A stretch of DNA of 64,000 nucleotides from Enterobacter sp. ENT03 (GCF_019218745.1 NZ_JAHUXA010000002.1:124001-188000); one strand, 5' to 3'; shown: positions 20,190-32,047, numbered from the stretch's first letter. The notes: generated from the letters alone by a model not told the origin. A program made the numbers and translations.

Positions 20190-20668
20190 TGCGTATTGGA
20201 CACGGTTTTGACGTACACGCCTTTGGCGGCGAAGGCCCGATTATTGTTGGCGGCGTGCGCATTCCTTTCGAAAAAGGTCTGCTGGCCCACTCCGATGGCG
20301 ACGTGGCGCTGCATGCGCTGACCGATGCCCTGCTGGGCGCGGCGGCGCTCGGTGACATCGGCAAGCTGTTCCCGGATACCGACCCGGCGTTCAAAGGCGC
20401 TGACAGCCGCGAGCTGCTGCGCGAAGCCTGGCGACGTATTCAGGCGAAAGGGTTTACGCTCGGCAACGTCGATGTGACTATTATCGCCCAGGCGCCGAAA
20501 ATGCTGCCGCATATCCCGCAGATGCGCGTGTTTATCGCGGAAGATCTCGGCTGCCATATGGACGATGTGAACGTCAAAGCCACCACCACCGAAAAACTTG
20601 GTTTTACCGGGCGTGGCGAAGGCATCGCCTGTGAAGCGGTGGCGCTGTTAGTCAGGGCGGCAAAATGA
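20189..20668 (+). CDS. ispF: 2-C-methyl-D-erythritol 2,4-cyclodiphosphate synthase
   Basis: Makes the cyclic diphosphate intermediate of the methylerythritol phosphate pathway. The 159 residues start [12 protein letters not shown], which holds the metal-binding Asp8 and His10, and contain [24 protein letters not shown]. It is coupled to ispD upstream and overlaps truD by four bases, so these essential genes form one chain. Confidence 0.97.
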   Translation: MRIGHGFDVHAFGGEGPIIVGGVRIPFEKGLLAHSDGDVALHALTDALLGAAALGDIGKLFPDTDPAFKGADSRELLREAWRRIQAKGFTLGNVDVTIIAQAPKMLPHIPQMRVFIAEDLGCHMDDVNVKATTTEKLGFTGRGEGIACEAVALLVRAAK

Positions 20669-21694
20669 TTGCCTTCGACGACCTGACCTTTCTGCATGGC
20701 AAACCCCAGGCCTCCGGCGCGCTGAAAGTCAGCCCGGAAGATTTTGTGGTGGTGGAAGACTTAGGTTTTGAGCCAGACGGTGAAGGCGAGCATATTCTGG
20801 TGCGCATTCAGAAAACCGGCTGCAATACCCGCGCGGTGGCTGATGAACTGGCTAAGTTCCTGAAAATTCCCGCCCGTGAAGTGAGCTTCGCCGGGCAAAA
20901 AGATAAGCACGCAGTGACGGAACAGTGGCTGTGCGCGCGCGTACCGGGCAACGGTATGCCGGATCTGAGCCTCTTTCAGCTGGACGGCTGCAAGGTGCTG
21001 GAATATGCGCGCCACAAGCGTAAGCTGCGTTTAGGTGCGCTGCGCGGCAACCAGTTTACGCTGGTGCTGCGCGACATCAGCGATCGCGCGGAGGTGGAGT
21101 CACGTCTGCACGCTATCGCGGTAAAAGGCGTGCCGAACTATTTTGGCGCACAGCGCTTTGGTCTGGGCGGCAGCAACCTGCACGGCGCGCTGCGCTGGGC
21201 GCAAAGCAATGCGCCGGTGCGCGATCGCAATAAACGCAGTTTTATGTTGTCGGCGGCCCGCAGCGCGTTGTTTAATCAGATTGTCAGCGAGCGCCTGAAA
21301 AAAACAGACTTTAATCAAGTTGTTGACGGCGATGCGCTACAATTAGCCGGGCGCGGAAGCTGGTTTGTCGCCACCGTCGAAGAACAGGCGGAATTACAGA
21401 CCCGCGTCGACAACCACGAGCTGATGATCACGGCCGCGCTGCCGGGGAGTGGTGACTGGGGAACGCAGCGCGAGGCGCTGGCGTTTGAGCAGGCGGCGAG
21501 TGCCGATGCCCCGGAATTACAATCCTTGCTGTTGCGCGAAAAGGTCGAGGCGGCGCGCCGCGCGATGCTGCTCAACGTGCAACAGTTAAGCTGGAACTGG
21601 TGGGATGACGCAACCGTCGAGTTACGTTTCTGGCTACCGGCAGGTAGTTTTGCCACCAGCGTGGTAAGGGAACTTATCAACACATCGGGTGATT

Positions 21695-21714
<20 letters not shown>
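20665..21714 (+). CDS. truD: tRNA pseudouridine(13) synthase
   Basis: Converts U13 of tRNA-Glu to pseudouridine. The 349 residues contain the TruD signature [12 protein letters not shown], with catalytic Asp80, and [18 protein letters not shown] near residue 190. The start overlaps the ispF stop, and the last 20 bases overlap surE. Confidence 0.97.
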
Positions 21715-23076
<1,362 letters not shown>

Positions 23077-23192
23077 TTCCTGGAATTGTCTGAGGGATTT
23101 CAGCCCATATCCGCGTAGGGTGTAGCTCATTTGCAAATGACCGCCACGGTCATCATTAAGTCACTGACAGTTAACACATTCCTGGAGGATAA

Positions 23193-24332
23193 ATGAGCAC
23201 GGGAAGCCCAAAATTCACCGTAAGTCGCCTCGCGGCATTATCACTGGTATCGCTTTGGCTTGCAGGCTGCTCAAGCTCGGATAACGCGCCCGCGCCGGTC
23301 AGTTCGGTTGGCGGTAACAGCGCGTCCAGCTCCAGTTCAGGTTCCGGAATGTTAATCACGCCGCCGCCCAAAATGGGGTCGCAGGCGCAGCAAACGCAAC
23401 CCATCCAGCCAGTGCAAACGCCCGCTATTCAGCCGATGCCCGTGCAAACTGCGCCCGTTCAGCCGATGGCAGAACAGCCAGTGCAGACGGAAAACGGCAA
23501 AATTGTGTACAACCGTAAGTATGGGAACATTCCGAAAGGAAGCTATACCGGCGGCAGTACGTACACCGTTAAAAAGGGCGACACGCTGTTTTATATCGCC
23601 TGGATCACCGGGAACGATTTCAGGGACCTGGCGCAGCGAAACAACGTCGCGGCCCCGTACGGCCTGAATGTCGGCCAGGTGCTGCAGGTGGGCAATGCGT
23701 CGGGTACCCCTATTACGGGTGGAAATGCTATTACGCAGGCGGATGCGTCCGCGCAAGGTATCGTCACGCCGCCTGCACAAAATTCCACCGTGGTGGTTGC
23801 ACCGAAACCGACAATTACGTATTCTGAGGACTCAGGTGAACAAAGTGATAACAAGATGTTGCCGAACAACAAGCCTGCGACGACTGTCCCAGCGCCTGTC
23901 ACGGTGCCATCTGCTACCACTACCGAACCGACCGCCAGCAGTGCTTCCACCAGCGCCCCAATAACGACCTGGCGCTGGCCGACTGAAGGCAAAGTTATCG
24001 ACAACTTCTCTGCCACCGAGGGTGGGAATAAAGGTGTTGATATTGCAGGCAGCAAAGGGCAGGCTATTACCGCGACCGCTGATGGACGCGTTGTATATGC
24101 CGGCAACGCACTGCGCGGTTACGGTAATTTAATCATCATTAAACATAACGATGATTACCTGAGTGCCTACGCCCATAACGATACGATGCTGGTCCGGGAA
24201 CAACAAGAAATCAGGGCGGGGCAGAAGATAGCTACCATGGGTAGCACCGGAACCAGTTCTACACGCTTACATTTTGAAATTCGTTACAAGGGGAAATCCG
24301 TCAACCCGCTGCGTTATTTGCCGCAGCGATAA
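23193..24332 (+). CDS. nlpD: Murein hydrolase activator lipoprotein NlpD
   Basis: Outer-membrane lipoprotein that activates the amidase AmiC at the septum. The 379 residues begin with a lipoprotein signal ending LAGCSS (Cys26). A Pro/Gln-rich linker, a LysM domain (about 122-165) and a C-terminal LytM/M23 domain (about 265-375) follow. The LytM domain has GVDIAG where active peptidases have a HxxxD metal site. This fits the catalytically inactive activator role known for NlpD. In E. coli the main rpoS promoter lies inside this gene. Confidence 0.95.
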   Translation: MSTGSPKFTVSRLAALSLVSLWLAGCSSSDNAPAPVSSVGGNSASSSSSGSGMLITPPPKMGSQAQQTQPIQPVQTPAIQPMPVQTAPVQPMAEQPVQTENGKIVYNRKYGNIPKGSYTGGSTYTVKKGDTLFYIAWITGNDFRDLAQRNNVAAPYGLNVGQVLQVGNASGTPITGGNAITQADASAQGIVTPPAQNSTVVVAPKPTITYSEDSGEQSDNKMLPNNKPATTVPAPVTVPSATTTEPTASSASTSAPITTWRWPTEGKVIDNFSATEGGNKGVDIAGSKGQAITATADGRVVYAGNALRGYGNLIIIKHNDDYLSAYAHNDTMLVREQQEIRAGQKIATMGSTGTSSTRLHFEIRYKGKSVNPLRYLPQR

Positions 24333-24364
24333 TTTGGCAGAGTCATTGGCTCACTCTTGTTTCG

Positions 24365-24396
24365 TCCCGACAGCGCGCGTAACCGTGCTGTCGGGA
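24365..24396 (+). promoter_or_regulatory. Stable hairpin in the rpoS leader
   Basis: TCCCGACAGC (24365-24374) pairs perfectly with GCTGTCGGGA (24387-24396) around a 12-base loop. It lies in the 122-base nlpD-rpoS gap, about 58 bases before the rpoS start. There is no U-run after it, so it is not a standard terminator. The preceding nlpD end (GAAATTCGTTACAAGGGG) keeps the leader segment that pairs with the rpoS start region and small RNAs in E. coli. Confidence 0.6.
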
Positions 24397-24454
24397 AATA
24401 AAACAAACAGTGACGTTAATACTTTGTCCAGGGATCACGGGTAGGAGCCACCTT

Positions 24455-25447
24455 ATGAGTCAGAATACGCTGAAAGTTCATGATCTAAATGAAGACGCGG
24501 AATTTGATGAGAACGGAGTTGAGGTTTTCGACGAGAAAGCCTTGAATGAAGAGGAACCCAGTGATAACGACCTGGCAGAAGAGGAACTGTTATCGCAGGG
24601 CGCCACGCAACGTGTGCTGGACGCGACTCAGTTATACCTTGGAGAAATTGGTTACTCTCCGCTGTTAACTGCTGAAGAAGAAGTTTATTTCGCACGACGC
24701 GCGCTGCGTGGGGATATTTCCTCTCGCCGTCGAATGATTGAAAGTAACCTGCGTCTGGTGGTGAAAATCGCCCGCCGCTACAGCAATCGTGGACTGGCGC
24801 TGCTGGATCTGATCGAAGAGGGTAACCTCGGCCTGATCCGCGCGGTAGAGAAGTTTGACCCAGAACGTGGGTTCCGTTTCTCTACTTATGCCACCTGGTG
24901 GATCCGTCAGACCATCGAACGGGCGATCATGAATCAAACCCGTACGATTCGACTGCCAATCCACATTGTTAAAGAGCTGAATGTCTATCTGCGTACCGCT
25001 CGCGAGTTGTCCCATAAGCTGGACCACGAACCGAGTGCAGAAGAAATTGCAGAACAGCTCGATAAGCCTGTTGATGATGTCAGCCGTATGCTGCGCCTCA
25101 ACGAGCGCATTACCTCGGTAGACACCCCGCTGGGTGGCGATTCCGAAAAAGCGCTGCTGGACATCCTGGCCGATGAGAAAGAAAACGGCCCGGAAGACAC
25201 CACGCAGGACGATGACATGAAACAAAGCATCGTCAAATGGCTGTTCGAACTGAACGCCAAACAGCGTGAAGTGCTGGCACGTCGTTTCGGTCTGCTGGGT
25301 TATGAAGCCGCAACGCTCGAAGATGTAGGTCGTGAAATTGGTCTGACGCGTGAACGTGTCCGCCAGATTCAGGTAGAAGGTCTGCGTCGTCTGCGTGAAA
25401 TCCTGCAAGCGCAGGGGCTGAACATCGAAGCACTGTTCCGCGAATAA
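24455..25447 (+). CDS. rpoS: RNA polymerase sigma factor RpoS
   Basis: Sigma-38, master regulator of stationary phase and general stress. Starting at ATG 24455 (GTAGGAGCCACCTT upstream) gives 330 residues, the E. coli length. All sigma regions are intact: 1.2 ([17 protein letters not shown]), 2.3-2.4 ([17 protein letters not shown]), 3 and 4.2 ([19 protein letters not shown]). Residue 33 is Glu, one of the common natural forms. Several genes here (osmC, yciG/yciE and katN types) belong to families under RpoS control elsewhere. Confidence 0.98.
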   Translation: MSQNTLKVHDLNEDAEFDENGVEVFDEKALNEEEPSDNDLAEEELLSQGATQRVLDATQLYLGEIGYSPLLTAEEEVYFARRALRGDISSRRRMIESNLRLVVKIARRYSNRGLALLDLIEEGNLGLIRAVEKFDPERGFRFSTYATWWIRQTIERAIMNQTRTIRLPIHIVKELNVYLRTARELSHKLDHEPSAEEIAEQLDKPVDDVSRMLRLNERITSVDTPLGGDSEKALLDILADEKENGPEDTTQDDDMKQSIVKWLFELNAKQREVLARRFGLLGYEAATLEDVGREIGLTRERVRQIQVEGLRRLREILQAQGLNIEALFRE

Positions 25448-25458
25448 TCTATTCCGCA

Positions 25459-25493
25459 CAAAAAAGGCCAGTCAGAGGACTGGCCTTTTTCTT
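25459..25493 (+). terminator. Rho-independent terminator after rpoS
   Basis: AAAAAGGCCAGTC pairs with GACTGGCCTTTTT around a four-base AGAG loop, with an A-run on one side and a T-run on the other. It can therefore stop rpoS transcription and also reads as a terminator for osmC on the other strand. Confidence 0.9.
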
Positions 25494-25528
25494 TGCCCGT
25501 TCCCCAGGGAACGGGCGGAACACACGCC

Positions 25529-25957
25529 TTAGTTCAGCGTATAATCCAGCGTGATTTCAGCGTTGAACAGCTGAGACACCGGGCAACCGGCTTTCGCTTT
25601 CTGGATGATCGGATCAAACTGCTCTTTCTCGATCCCCGGCAGTTTCACCGTACTGGTGAGCGCAATTTTGGTGATTTTAAAGCCGCCATCAACCTGATCC
25701 AGCGACACATCCGCCGTGGTGTCGATGCTTTCCGGCGTAAAGCCAGCTTCGCCCAGCATTAACGACAGCGCCATGGAGAAACACCCTGCGTGGGCCGCGC
25801 CAATCAGCTCTTCCGGGTTAGTCCCGGCTGCGCCTTCAAAACGAGTATTAAAACCGTAAGGCTGCTGCTTCAGTGCGCCGCTTTCGGTGGAAATGGTGCC
25901 TTTACCGCGCTTAATGTCGCCTTCCCAGTGTGCCTGCCCTTTCTTATGAATGGTCAT
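25529..25957 (-). CDS. osmC: Peroxiredoxin OsmC (osmotically inducible)
   Basis: Thiol peroxidase that reduces organic hydroperoxides. The 142 residues starting MTIHKKGQAHWEGDIKRGKG follow E. coli OsmC closely. Both catalytic cysteines are present: Cys59 (GAAHAGCFSMAL) and Cys125 (AKAGCPVSQ). The open frame extends 56 codons upstream without family similarity, so I use the ATG at 25957. In E. coli osmC is elsewhere on the chromosome. Here it sits between rpoS and mutS, a segment that varies between enterobacteria. Confidence 0.95.
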   Translation of the reverse strand: MTIHKKGQAHWEGDIKRGKGTISTESGALKQQPYGFNTRFEGAAGTNPEELIGAAHAGCFSMALSLMLGEAGFTPESIDTTADVSLDQVDGGFKITKIALTSTVKLPGIEKEQFDPIIQKAKAGCPVSQLFNAEITLDYTLN

Positions 25958-26066
25958 GTATTTACTCCATTTTGTTGCTGAATGAAGTAACAAGTATAGA
26001 AGCTGAGACAGGGCTTGCCCCGGAACTCGGAATACTACGAAGAAGTGCAGGTCTGGACGGGGAATC

Positions 26067-26190
26067 GCAGGCCTGGCAAGCAAGAGCCACCGGGCAAGGG
26101 CGTCAGAGAAATATAGGCCCGGCAAGCAAGTGCCGCCGGGCGGGGGCGTCAGACAAATGTAGGCCCGGCAAGCCTGCGCCGCCGGGCAGA
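26067..26190. repeat. Three tandem REP-like units between osmC and mutS
   Basis: Three copies of a 34-base palindromic unit, GGCCYGGCAAGC...GCCRCCGGGC, start near 26067, 26113 and 26159. They are separated by a repeated linker close to GGCGTCAGACAAAT, giving a period of about 46 bases. The last copy ends five bases before the mutS stop. It looks like a BIME (a REP cluster) that may protect or terminate the mutS mRNA end. Confidence 0.8.
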
Positions 26191-26194
26191 AGGG

Positions 26195-28756
26195 TCAGAC
26201 CAGACTCTTCAGGCGATAAATCCACTCCAGCGCCTGACGCGGCGTCAGCGTATCCGGATCGAGCGCCTCCAGCGCTTCTACCGCCGGGCTGGTTTCTTCC
26301 GCCGGTGCCAGCAGTGACATCTGCGTCCCGTCCACCTGGGTGGCCGCCGCGTTCGGCGTGATGCTTTCCAGCTCGCGCAGCTTCTGGCGCGCCCGCTTGA
26401 TCACCTCTTTCGGCACGCCCGCCAGCGCTGCTACCGCCAGGCCGTAGCTCTTACTGGCCGCCCCGTCCTGCACGCTGTGCATAAACGCAATGGTGTCGCC
26501 GTGCTCCAGCGCATCCAGATGCACATTTGCCACGCCTTCCATTTTTTCCGGCAACTGCGTCAGCTCGAAATAGTGGGTGGCAAACAGGGTCAGCGCTTTA
26601 ATGCGATTCGCCAGATTTTCCGCACAGGCCCAGGCCAGGGACAGGCCGTCATAGGTGGAGGTGCCGCGCCCGATCTCATCCATCAGCACCAGGCTGTTCT
26701 CGGTAGCATTGTGCAGAATATTGGCGGTTTCGGTCATTTCCACCATAAAGGTCGAGCGACCGGATGCCAGATCGTCCGCCGCGCCCACGCGGGTAAAGAT
26801 GCGGTCGATGGGGCCAATCTCTACTTTTTGCGCCGGCACGTAGCTGCCAATATAGGCCAGCAGGGTGATCAGCGCCGTCTGGCGCATATAGGTACTCTTA
26901 CCGCCCATGTTCGGACCGGTGATGATCAGCATCCGACGCTGGGGTGACAGCGACAGCGGGTTGGCGATGAACGGCTCGTTCAATACCTGTTCGACCACCG
27001 GGTGACGCCCCTCGACGATGCGGATCCCCGGTTTATCGGAGAAGGTCGGGCAACTGTAATTAAGCGTGTCAGCGCGCTCGGCGAGGTTAACCAGCACGTC
27101 CAGCTCCGCCAGCGCCGCAGCGCTCTGTTGCAGATCCCCCAGATGCGGCATCAGCAGATCGAACAGCTCTTCATACAGCTGCTTTTCCAGCGCCAGCGCT
27201 TTGCCTTTCGAGGTCAGTACCTTGTCTTCATATTCCTTCAGTTCAGGAATGATGTAGCGCTCGGCGTTCTTTAACGTCTGGCGGCGCACGTAATGGATCG
27301 GTGCCAGATGGCTCTGCCCACGGCTGATCTGAATAAAGTAGCCGTGCACGCCGTTATAGCCGACTTTCAGCGTATCCAGCCCAAGTTTTTCACGCTCACG
27401 AATTTCCAGTTTATCCAGATAATCCGTCGCGCCATCCGCCAGCCCACGCCACTCGTCCAGCTCGGCGTTATAACCCGGCGCGATCACGCCACCGTCGCGC
27501 ACCAGCACTGGCGGCGCGTCAATAATCGCCCGCTGCAGCAGCTCGCGCAGTTCGCTGAACTCGCCCATTTTTTCACGCAGTTGCTGCACGGGCTTGCTGT
27601 CAATGTCAGCCAGTTGTTCACGCAGGATCGGCAACTGCTGGAACGCGTGACGCATACGCGCCAGATCGCGTGGACGGGCGGTGCGCAGCGCCAGACGCGC
27701 CAGAATACGCTCCAGATCGCCTACCTGCCGTAGCACCGGCTGCAACTCAGACGTCAGCTCCTGTAACGCGCCAATGGTCTGCTGACGTTCGATCAGCACC
27801 GCAGTGTCGCGCACCGGCATATGCAGCCAGCGTTTAAGCATCCGGCTGCCCATCGGCGTGACGGTACAGTCGAGTACCGACGCCAGCGTGTTTTCGAACC
27901 CCCCGGCCAGGTTCTGGGTGATCTCCAGATTGCGGCGCGTAGCGGCATCCATAATGATGCTGTCCTGCTGGCGATCCATGGTGATTGAGCGGATATGCGG
28001 CAGCGAGGTACGCTGGGTGTCTTTGACATACTGCAACAGACAGCCCGCCGCACACAGGCCGCGCGGCGCGTTTTCCACGCCGAAACCAATCAGATCGCGG
28101 GTGCCAAACTGTAAATTCAGCTGCTGGCGCGCAGTGTCGATTTCGAACTCCCACAGCGGACGACGGCGCAGACCGCGACGACCCTCAATGAGCGATGTCT
28201 CGGCAAAGTCTTCGGCATACAGCAGCTCTGCCGGATTGGTGCGCTGCAACTCTGCCGCCATGGTTTCCCGATCGGCCGGCTCGCTGACGCGAAAACGCCC
28301 GGAACTGATGTCCAGCGTCGCATAACCAAAGCCTTTATTGTCCTGCCAGATGGCGGCGAGCAGGTTGTCCTGGCGTTCCTGCAACAGCGCTTCGTCGCTG
28401 ATGGTGCCCGGCGTAACGATGCGCACCACTTTGCGCTCCACCGGGCCTTTGCTGGTGGCCGGATCGCCGATCTGTTCGCAAATCGCCACCGATTCGCCGA
28501 GGCTGACCAGCTTCGATAAATAGTTTTCCACCGCGTGATGCGGGATGCCCGCCATCGGGATCGGCTCGCCCGCCGATGCGCCGCGTTTGGTGAGTGAAAT
28601 ATCCATCAGCTGCGACGCGCGTTTGGCATCGTCGTAAAACAGCTCATAGAAGTCGCCCATGCGGTAAAACAACAAAATATCCGGATGCTGCGCCTTGAGC
28701 TTGAGGTACTGCTGCATCATTGGGGTGTGGGCGTCGAAATTCTCTGCTGTACTCAT
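26195..28756 (-). CDS. mutS: DNA mismatch repair protein MutS
   Basis: Mismatch-recognition ATPase. Starting at [18 protein letters not shown] gives 853 residues, the E. coli length; an ATG two codons upstream is also in frame. The mismatch-binding Phe-X-Glu lies in RMGDFYELF near residue 36. The ATPase has Walker [11 protein letters not shown] near 615 and the [12 protein letters not shown] signature near 693. The protein looks fully intact. Its 5' side borders the accessory region rather than ygbA-fhlA as in E. coli. Confidence 0.98.
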   Translation of the reverse strand: MSTAENFDAHTPMMQQYLKLKAQHPDILLFYRMGDFYELFYDDAKRASQLMDISLTKRGASAGEPIPMAGIPHHAVENYLSKLVSLGESVAICEQIGDPATSKGPVERKVVRIVTPGTISDEALLQERQDNLLAAIWQDNKGFGYATLDISSGRFRVSEPADRETMAAELQRTNPAELLYAEDFAETSLIEGRRGLRRRPLWEFEIDTARQQLNLQFGTRDLIGFGVENAPRGLCAAGCLLQYVKDTQRTSLPHIRSITMDRQQDSIIMDAATRRNLEITQNLAGGFENTLASVLDCTVTPMGSRMLKRWLHMPVRDTAVLIERQQTIGALQELTSELQPVLRQVGDLERILARLALRTARPRDLARMRHAFQQLPILREQLADIDSKPVQQLREKMGEFSELRELLQRAIIDAPPVLVRDGGVIAPGYNAELDEWRGLADGATDYLDKLEIREREKLGLDTLKVGYNGVHGYFIQISRGQSHLAPIHYVRRQTLKNAERYIIPELKEYEDKVLTSKGKALALEKQLYEELFDLLMPHLGDLQQSAAALAELDVLVNLAERADTLNYSCPTFSDKPGIRIVEGRHPVVEQVLNEPFIANPLSLSPQRRMLIITGPNMGGKSTYMRQTALITLLAYIGSYVPAQKVEIGPIDRIFTRVGAADDLASGRSTFMVEMTETANILHNATENSLVLMDEIGRGTSTYDGLSLAWACAENLANRIKALTLFATHYFELTQLPEKMEGVANVHLDALEHGDTIAFMHSVQDGAASKSYGLAVAALAGVPKEVIKRARQKLRELESITPNAAATQVDGTQMSLLAPAEETSPAVEALEALDPDTLTPRQALEWIYRLKSLV

Positions 28757-28873
28757 TGGCATCTGATGTCCATGTTCTTAAATTTTAATGAGTTAGTGAG
28801 GTTTATTATTTTTTATGCGTCTCACCGGAATCGGTCTGGTTGATAAAGGCGTAGCGAGCATGATAACGGAGTC

Positions 28874-29011
28874 TGCAAGGCAGGAAAACCACAGGCAAAG
28901 GCACTGTCGTTTAAAGCGATAGAAATGGTGAAGTCAGGCGACAAAGATAGCGATGATATTGGCGAAGATCGTGGTTTACGTGTCTTACAGGGTGCAACCG
29001 GGTTAACTCTT
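28874..29011 (+). pseudogene. Remnant of a phage-type (P4-like) integrase N-terminus
   Basis: One frame reads KPQAKALSFKAIEMVKSG, continuing through DKDSDDIGEDRGLRVLQGATG. This is the N-terminal arm-binding domain of tyrosine integrases (family pattern: LTxKAIEAMKPGDKD...GLRV). No start, catalytic domain or continuation follows; the similarity stops where the IS630-type fragment begins. It marks an old integration event just beside mutS. Confidence 0.6.
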
Positions 29012-29253
29012 TTTTCCGCTACGCAAGCCTCGCGACGAACGATACTTGGTACAAAAAGCAATCCATCACATGCGTGACAAAAATCATGCCCGCAGGCTGA
29101 TTGTCATCCTGATGTTATACCGGGGCGAATGCGTCAGCGATGTCGCTTAACGCTCTGCTGTGCCCGCCCATCGGTGAGGGGCGGGATTAACGGGTTTACG
29201 TTGCCGGGTGCTGAAGGCCTGAAATTACTCTCCGTCGGACGTTCCCGTCGCTG
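29009..29253 (+). mobile_element. IS630-family transposase remnant
   Basis: The first frame reads RDERYLVQKAIHHMRDKN, then HARRLIVILMLYRGECVSDVA. After a frameshift at about 29148 the match continues as TLCCARPSVRGGINGFTLPG and LKLLSVGRSRR. These follow the N-terminal helix-turn-helix part of IS630 transposase. Only about 80 codons survive, with a shift and a stop, so it is inactive. I see no terminal repeats. Confidence 0.65.
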
Positions 29254-29370
29254 ATCTTCGTTATGGGTGTAACCACCGCAGGAACATTAGGTATTTATTG
29301 CCTGTGTGTTTGATGTGCATACCAATACGCGCGAGGATCCCTATAAATAATATGGAATACAGGATGTTTG

Positions 29371-30465
29371 ATGCTCAGACTCTACACGCTGTGGGAACTC
29401 GAACGGGAGCTGTCTCCCGATGAATTCCAGCACATACTGACCCCCGATGCTGTACTGGAAAAAGCCGCTTTCACTTATGATCTGGATTACCGGAATTACG
29501 TGACGCCTCCGGTCAACGAAGCCCCTAATTTGCTGCCACTCCCGAAGGACAAACCCTATGTCCTTTCAGGGTACGATCCGGTTTATGAGGCGCTTGAAGT
29601 CAACCTGATGTAAGGCTGGATCATCGGGCTGGATACCGATGAACACTGGGCCGACACCGTAAATCCTTTCCACATTAACGCTGCTGGCGAACTGGTTTTT
29701 GACGGTGTTGATCCTTTTTGCTGGGTGGTCAGTGATTTTCAGCGGGCTTACCAGTTCGCTATCAATAACCAGAACGGCAAGAAACCCGCGGCCACAGAGA
29801 AATTCCGCCCGTCTGGTGAACCAGTGCAGCACGCTCAGGCAGCAAAAGCCATCAACAGCAAAGCGGCGGGCAACCTGCTGGCGGCAGGGGGTATTTACAA
29901 CGGCAATATTGAGGGGTTCCGGCAGACAGCCGAGCAGCTCGGCGGCGATGCGTCGGCGGGTTATGATCAGGTTATGGATAACAAGGGATTGCTGATTACC
30001 GCCGCATCAGTAGCAGCCGGGCTGACAATGGGAAGAATTAACGTTACTGGAGAACTAGAAGAATTATCGTCATTAAGCAAAATCCCAACGTTTGAATCTC
30101 CTGCTGTAAAGGGGTTTACCTCAGAGTCAGGGGCATTACTGAATGCCGAACACGCCGTTGTAGATTACAGAAAACTATCGACTTACTCTTTAGATGTTAC
30201 CCACCCAAAAGGTGGGCATAAAGCCAGAGTATTCCAATCGGCGCTAGGTTATAACACGACAAATTCAGACGTGTTAGGGAATAGAGTCCAGGAGGGCATA
30301 TTAACCGCCCCTGCTAACGTTTTGGACGCAACCCAGCACGGGCAACGAATGGCCGTAGACATGCCATTATTAGGCGCTAACGGTGAGACGGTGATTTTGC
30401 GCAGCGGTTGGATATACGAACCTGATGCCGTCGTTCCACGCATGACGACGATTTTTGTTAAGTGA
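29371..30465 (+). pseudogene. Polymorphic toxin gene split by an in-frame stop (DUF6883-type C-terminus)
   Basis: An open frame starting MLRLYTLWELERELSPDEF runs to a TAA at 29611-29613. The same frame then continues without a break (GWIIGLDTDEHWADTVNPF) to 30465, so one gene of about 364 codons carries a single nonsense codon. The middle part (HAQAAKAINSKAAGNLLAAG...NKGLLITAASVAAGLTMG) resembles the linker before toxin tips. The last 110 residues (NAEHAVVDYRKLSTYSLDVTHPKGG...WIYEPDAVVPRMTT) look like a DUF6883 toxin domain. The downstream half could still be made from a GTG at 29725. The neighbouring DUF4926-like gene supports a toxin role. The activity is unknown. Confidence 0.6.
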
Positions 30466-30475
30466 GATAAAGGCT

Positions 30476-30682
30476 ATGAGAAGAAAAGAGCTTGAAGTAG
30501 TTGTGTTAGCGGAAGATTTGCCGGATGAAGGGTTAACCAAAGGAATGGTAGGTACCATAGTACACATACATGAACAACCATATCTGGCTTACATGGTTGA
30601 ATTTGTTGATGATCAAGGGCGAACTACCGCGATGCCTGATCTTTTACCTGAGCAGATAACGGATTATGTCTCGCCAGAATAA
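30476..30682 (+). CDS. Small DUF4926-like protein, probable immunity protein
   Basis: 68 residues starting MRRKELEVVVLAEDLPDEGLTKGMVGTIVHI, 10 bases after the toxin stop. The pattern (a beta-rich domain with LxEDLPxxGLxKGxxGTVVxI and a YxVEFxD strand) is that of DUF4926, a family often placed behind DUF6883-type toxin tips. I infer that it neutralises the preceding toxin. The frame extends to a TTG seven codons upstream, but ATG 30476 is the better start. Confidence 0.65.
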   Translation: MRRKELEVVVLAEDLPDEGLTKGMVGTIVHIHEQPYLAYMVEFVDDQGRTTAMPDLLPEQITDYVSPE

Positions 30683-30690
30683 TTACGGGA

Positions 30691-30905
30691 TTGAATCGCA
30701 ACGGGTTTAACAGACACCTGGGAGTCATTTAAAATGGCTTAAAGAGAGGCACCCATGAGTGGTAGCGTATCCCGAAAAGATTAAAGGTGAAGCTGTCAAA
30801 CAGGTTGTTGATCGTGGTCATTCTGTTTCCAGCATTGCAGCATGTCTCAATATCACCCAGCCTTTACGCCTGGCTTCAGCAGCCGCATTCACGACGCCTT
30901 TTGGT
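30691..30905 (+). mobile_element. IS3-family insertion sequence remnant (orfA end)
   Basis: The segment begins TGAATCGCAACGGG, which resembles an IS3-type terminal repeat. About 60 bases later comes a broken orfA. IKGEAVKQVVDRGHSVSSIA is readable in one frame and SLYAWLQQPHSR in another, giving the familiar OrfA helix-turn-helix text with at least two frameshifts. No orfB remains. It closes the mobile wreckage around the toxin genes. Confidence 0.55.
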
Positions 30906-31220
30906 AGATCTGAGACTGACGGGGCATAACATACCTCAGAACCTACGGAGGCTGGTTATATCTTGCGCATCAAATTAGCGTTTATCGACAGTAATGTATA
31001 TTGGGGTCTATTTAGGCATTTATCTCCACAAAAAAAAGCTATACAACTCCCCCTTAATTATTTCAAATCGAATTTTTTCATGCAGAACTATTTTTTATGA
31101 AGATGCGATTACCGTTAATAATGGTTTCAGGCAATTTTCTGGTTCGTGACCTATGCACTTGATTAACGCATAAAATAACTTTAGTCTTCCACGAAAATTG
31201 CTAAAGAGTGAATATTGAAA
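30906..31220. other. AT-rich stretch before the acetyltransferase gene
   Basis: About 315 bases without a supportable gene. It is markedly AT-rich, with T- and A-runs, and probably holds the promoter of the downstream gene. I see no further transposon ends or RNA gene. Confidence 0.4.
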
Positions 31221-31895
31221 ATGAAGAAAATAAACCCAACTTATACCGTTGTCGACTTATCTCGTTGGGCAAGGAAAGAGCATTTTGACGCATTTCAGAC
31301 ATTTGCGCAGTGTACATTTAGTCAAACTGTACAGTTAGATATTACCACCTTGTTAAAAGATATTAAGGCGGTGGGCTGGAAACTGTATCCTGTTATCACC
31401 TTCCTTCTTGCTAAAATAGTCAACAGACATGCGGAGTTTCGTATGTCCATGAAGGATAATGACCTTATCATATGGGATGATACTCATCCGTGCTATACAA
31501 TCTTTAATGATAAAACCGAGACGTTTTCGTCATTATGGAGCCATTATGATGGTAACTTTCATAACTTCCTGAAAAATTATTCAGAAGACGTCGCGCGTTA
31601 TCAAAATAGTATTTCCTATCTCCCTAAAGAAGAGTCTCTGGAAAATGTATTTTTCGTATCGGCGAATCCGTGGGTTAGTTTTACCGGCTTTAATATCAAC
31701 ATAGCTAACTTTCAGAACTTTTTTGCGCCAATGTTCACAACAGGAAAATACTACCAACAAGGTGAGAGAGTGCTATTACCTTTCGCCGTCCAGGTGCATC
31801 ATGCTGTTTGCGATGGTTTCCATGTGGCAAGACTGATCAATGAGTTACAAACCATGTGTGATGACTTGTTGCGATATTGTGAACCTGATTCGTGA
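31221..31895 (+). CDS. cat: Type A chloramphenicol O-acetyltransferase
   Basis: Transfers acetyl from acetyl-CoA to chloramphenicol. From ATG 31221 it has 224 residues and follows CatA1 throughout: [47 protein letters not shown] and [14 protein letters not shown]. The active-site motif is HHAVCDGFH, with catalytic His194. All key residues are intact, so the enzyme is likely active. The gene is clearly AT-richer than the backbone and lies behind integrase/IS remnants, pointing to horizontal acquisition. It is not inside a recognisable intact transposon. Confidence 0.93.
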   Translation: MKKINPTYTVVDLSRWARKEHFDAFQTFAQCTFSQTVQLDITTLLKDIKAVGWKLYPVITFLLAKIVNRHAEFRMSMKDNDLIIWDDTHPCYTIFNDKTETFSSLWSHYDGNFHNFLKNYSEDVARYQNSISYLPKEESLENVFFVSANPWVSFTGFNINIANFQNFFAPMFTTGKYYQQGERVLLPFAVQVHHAVCDGFHVARLINELQTMCDDLLRYCEPDS

Positions 31896-32047
31896 AATTA
31901 CTGATCAATATCCTTTAGCAAACCTTTCTGAGTGCCTGAATAGTCGGTCCGGCGACTGACGACGTACCGGGAAATTTTCCGCCGCATAACCCTGAGTGAG
32001 CGATGCTGACGCGCGCCGCTCTGCCTCAGCCTGCCAACGGCAGTCGC

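Noticed and set aside
24665-25459. 264-codon minus-strand frame opposite rpoS
   Set aside because: It lies wholly antisense to rpoS, which has an unbroken match to the sigma factor.
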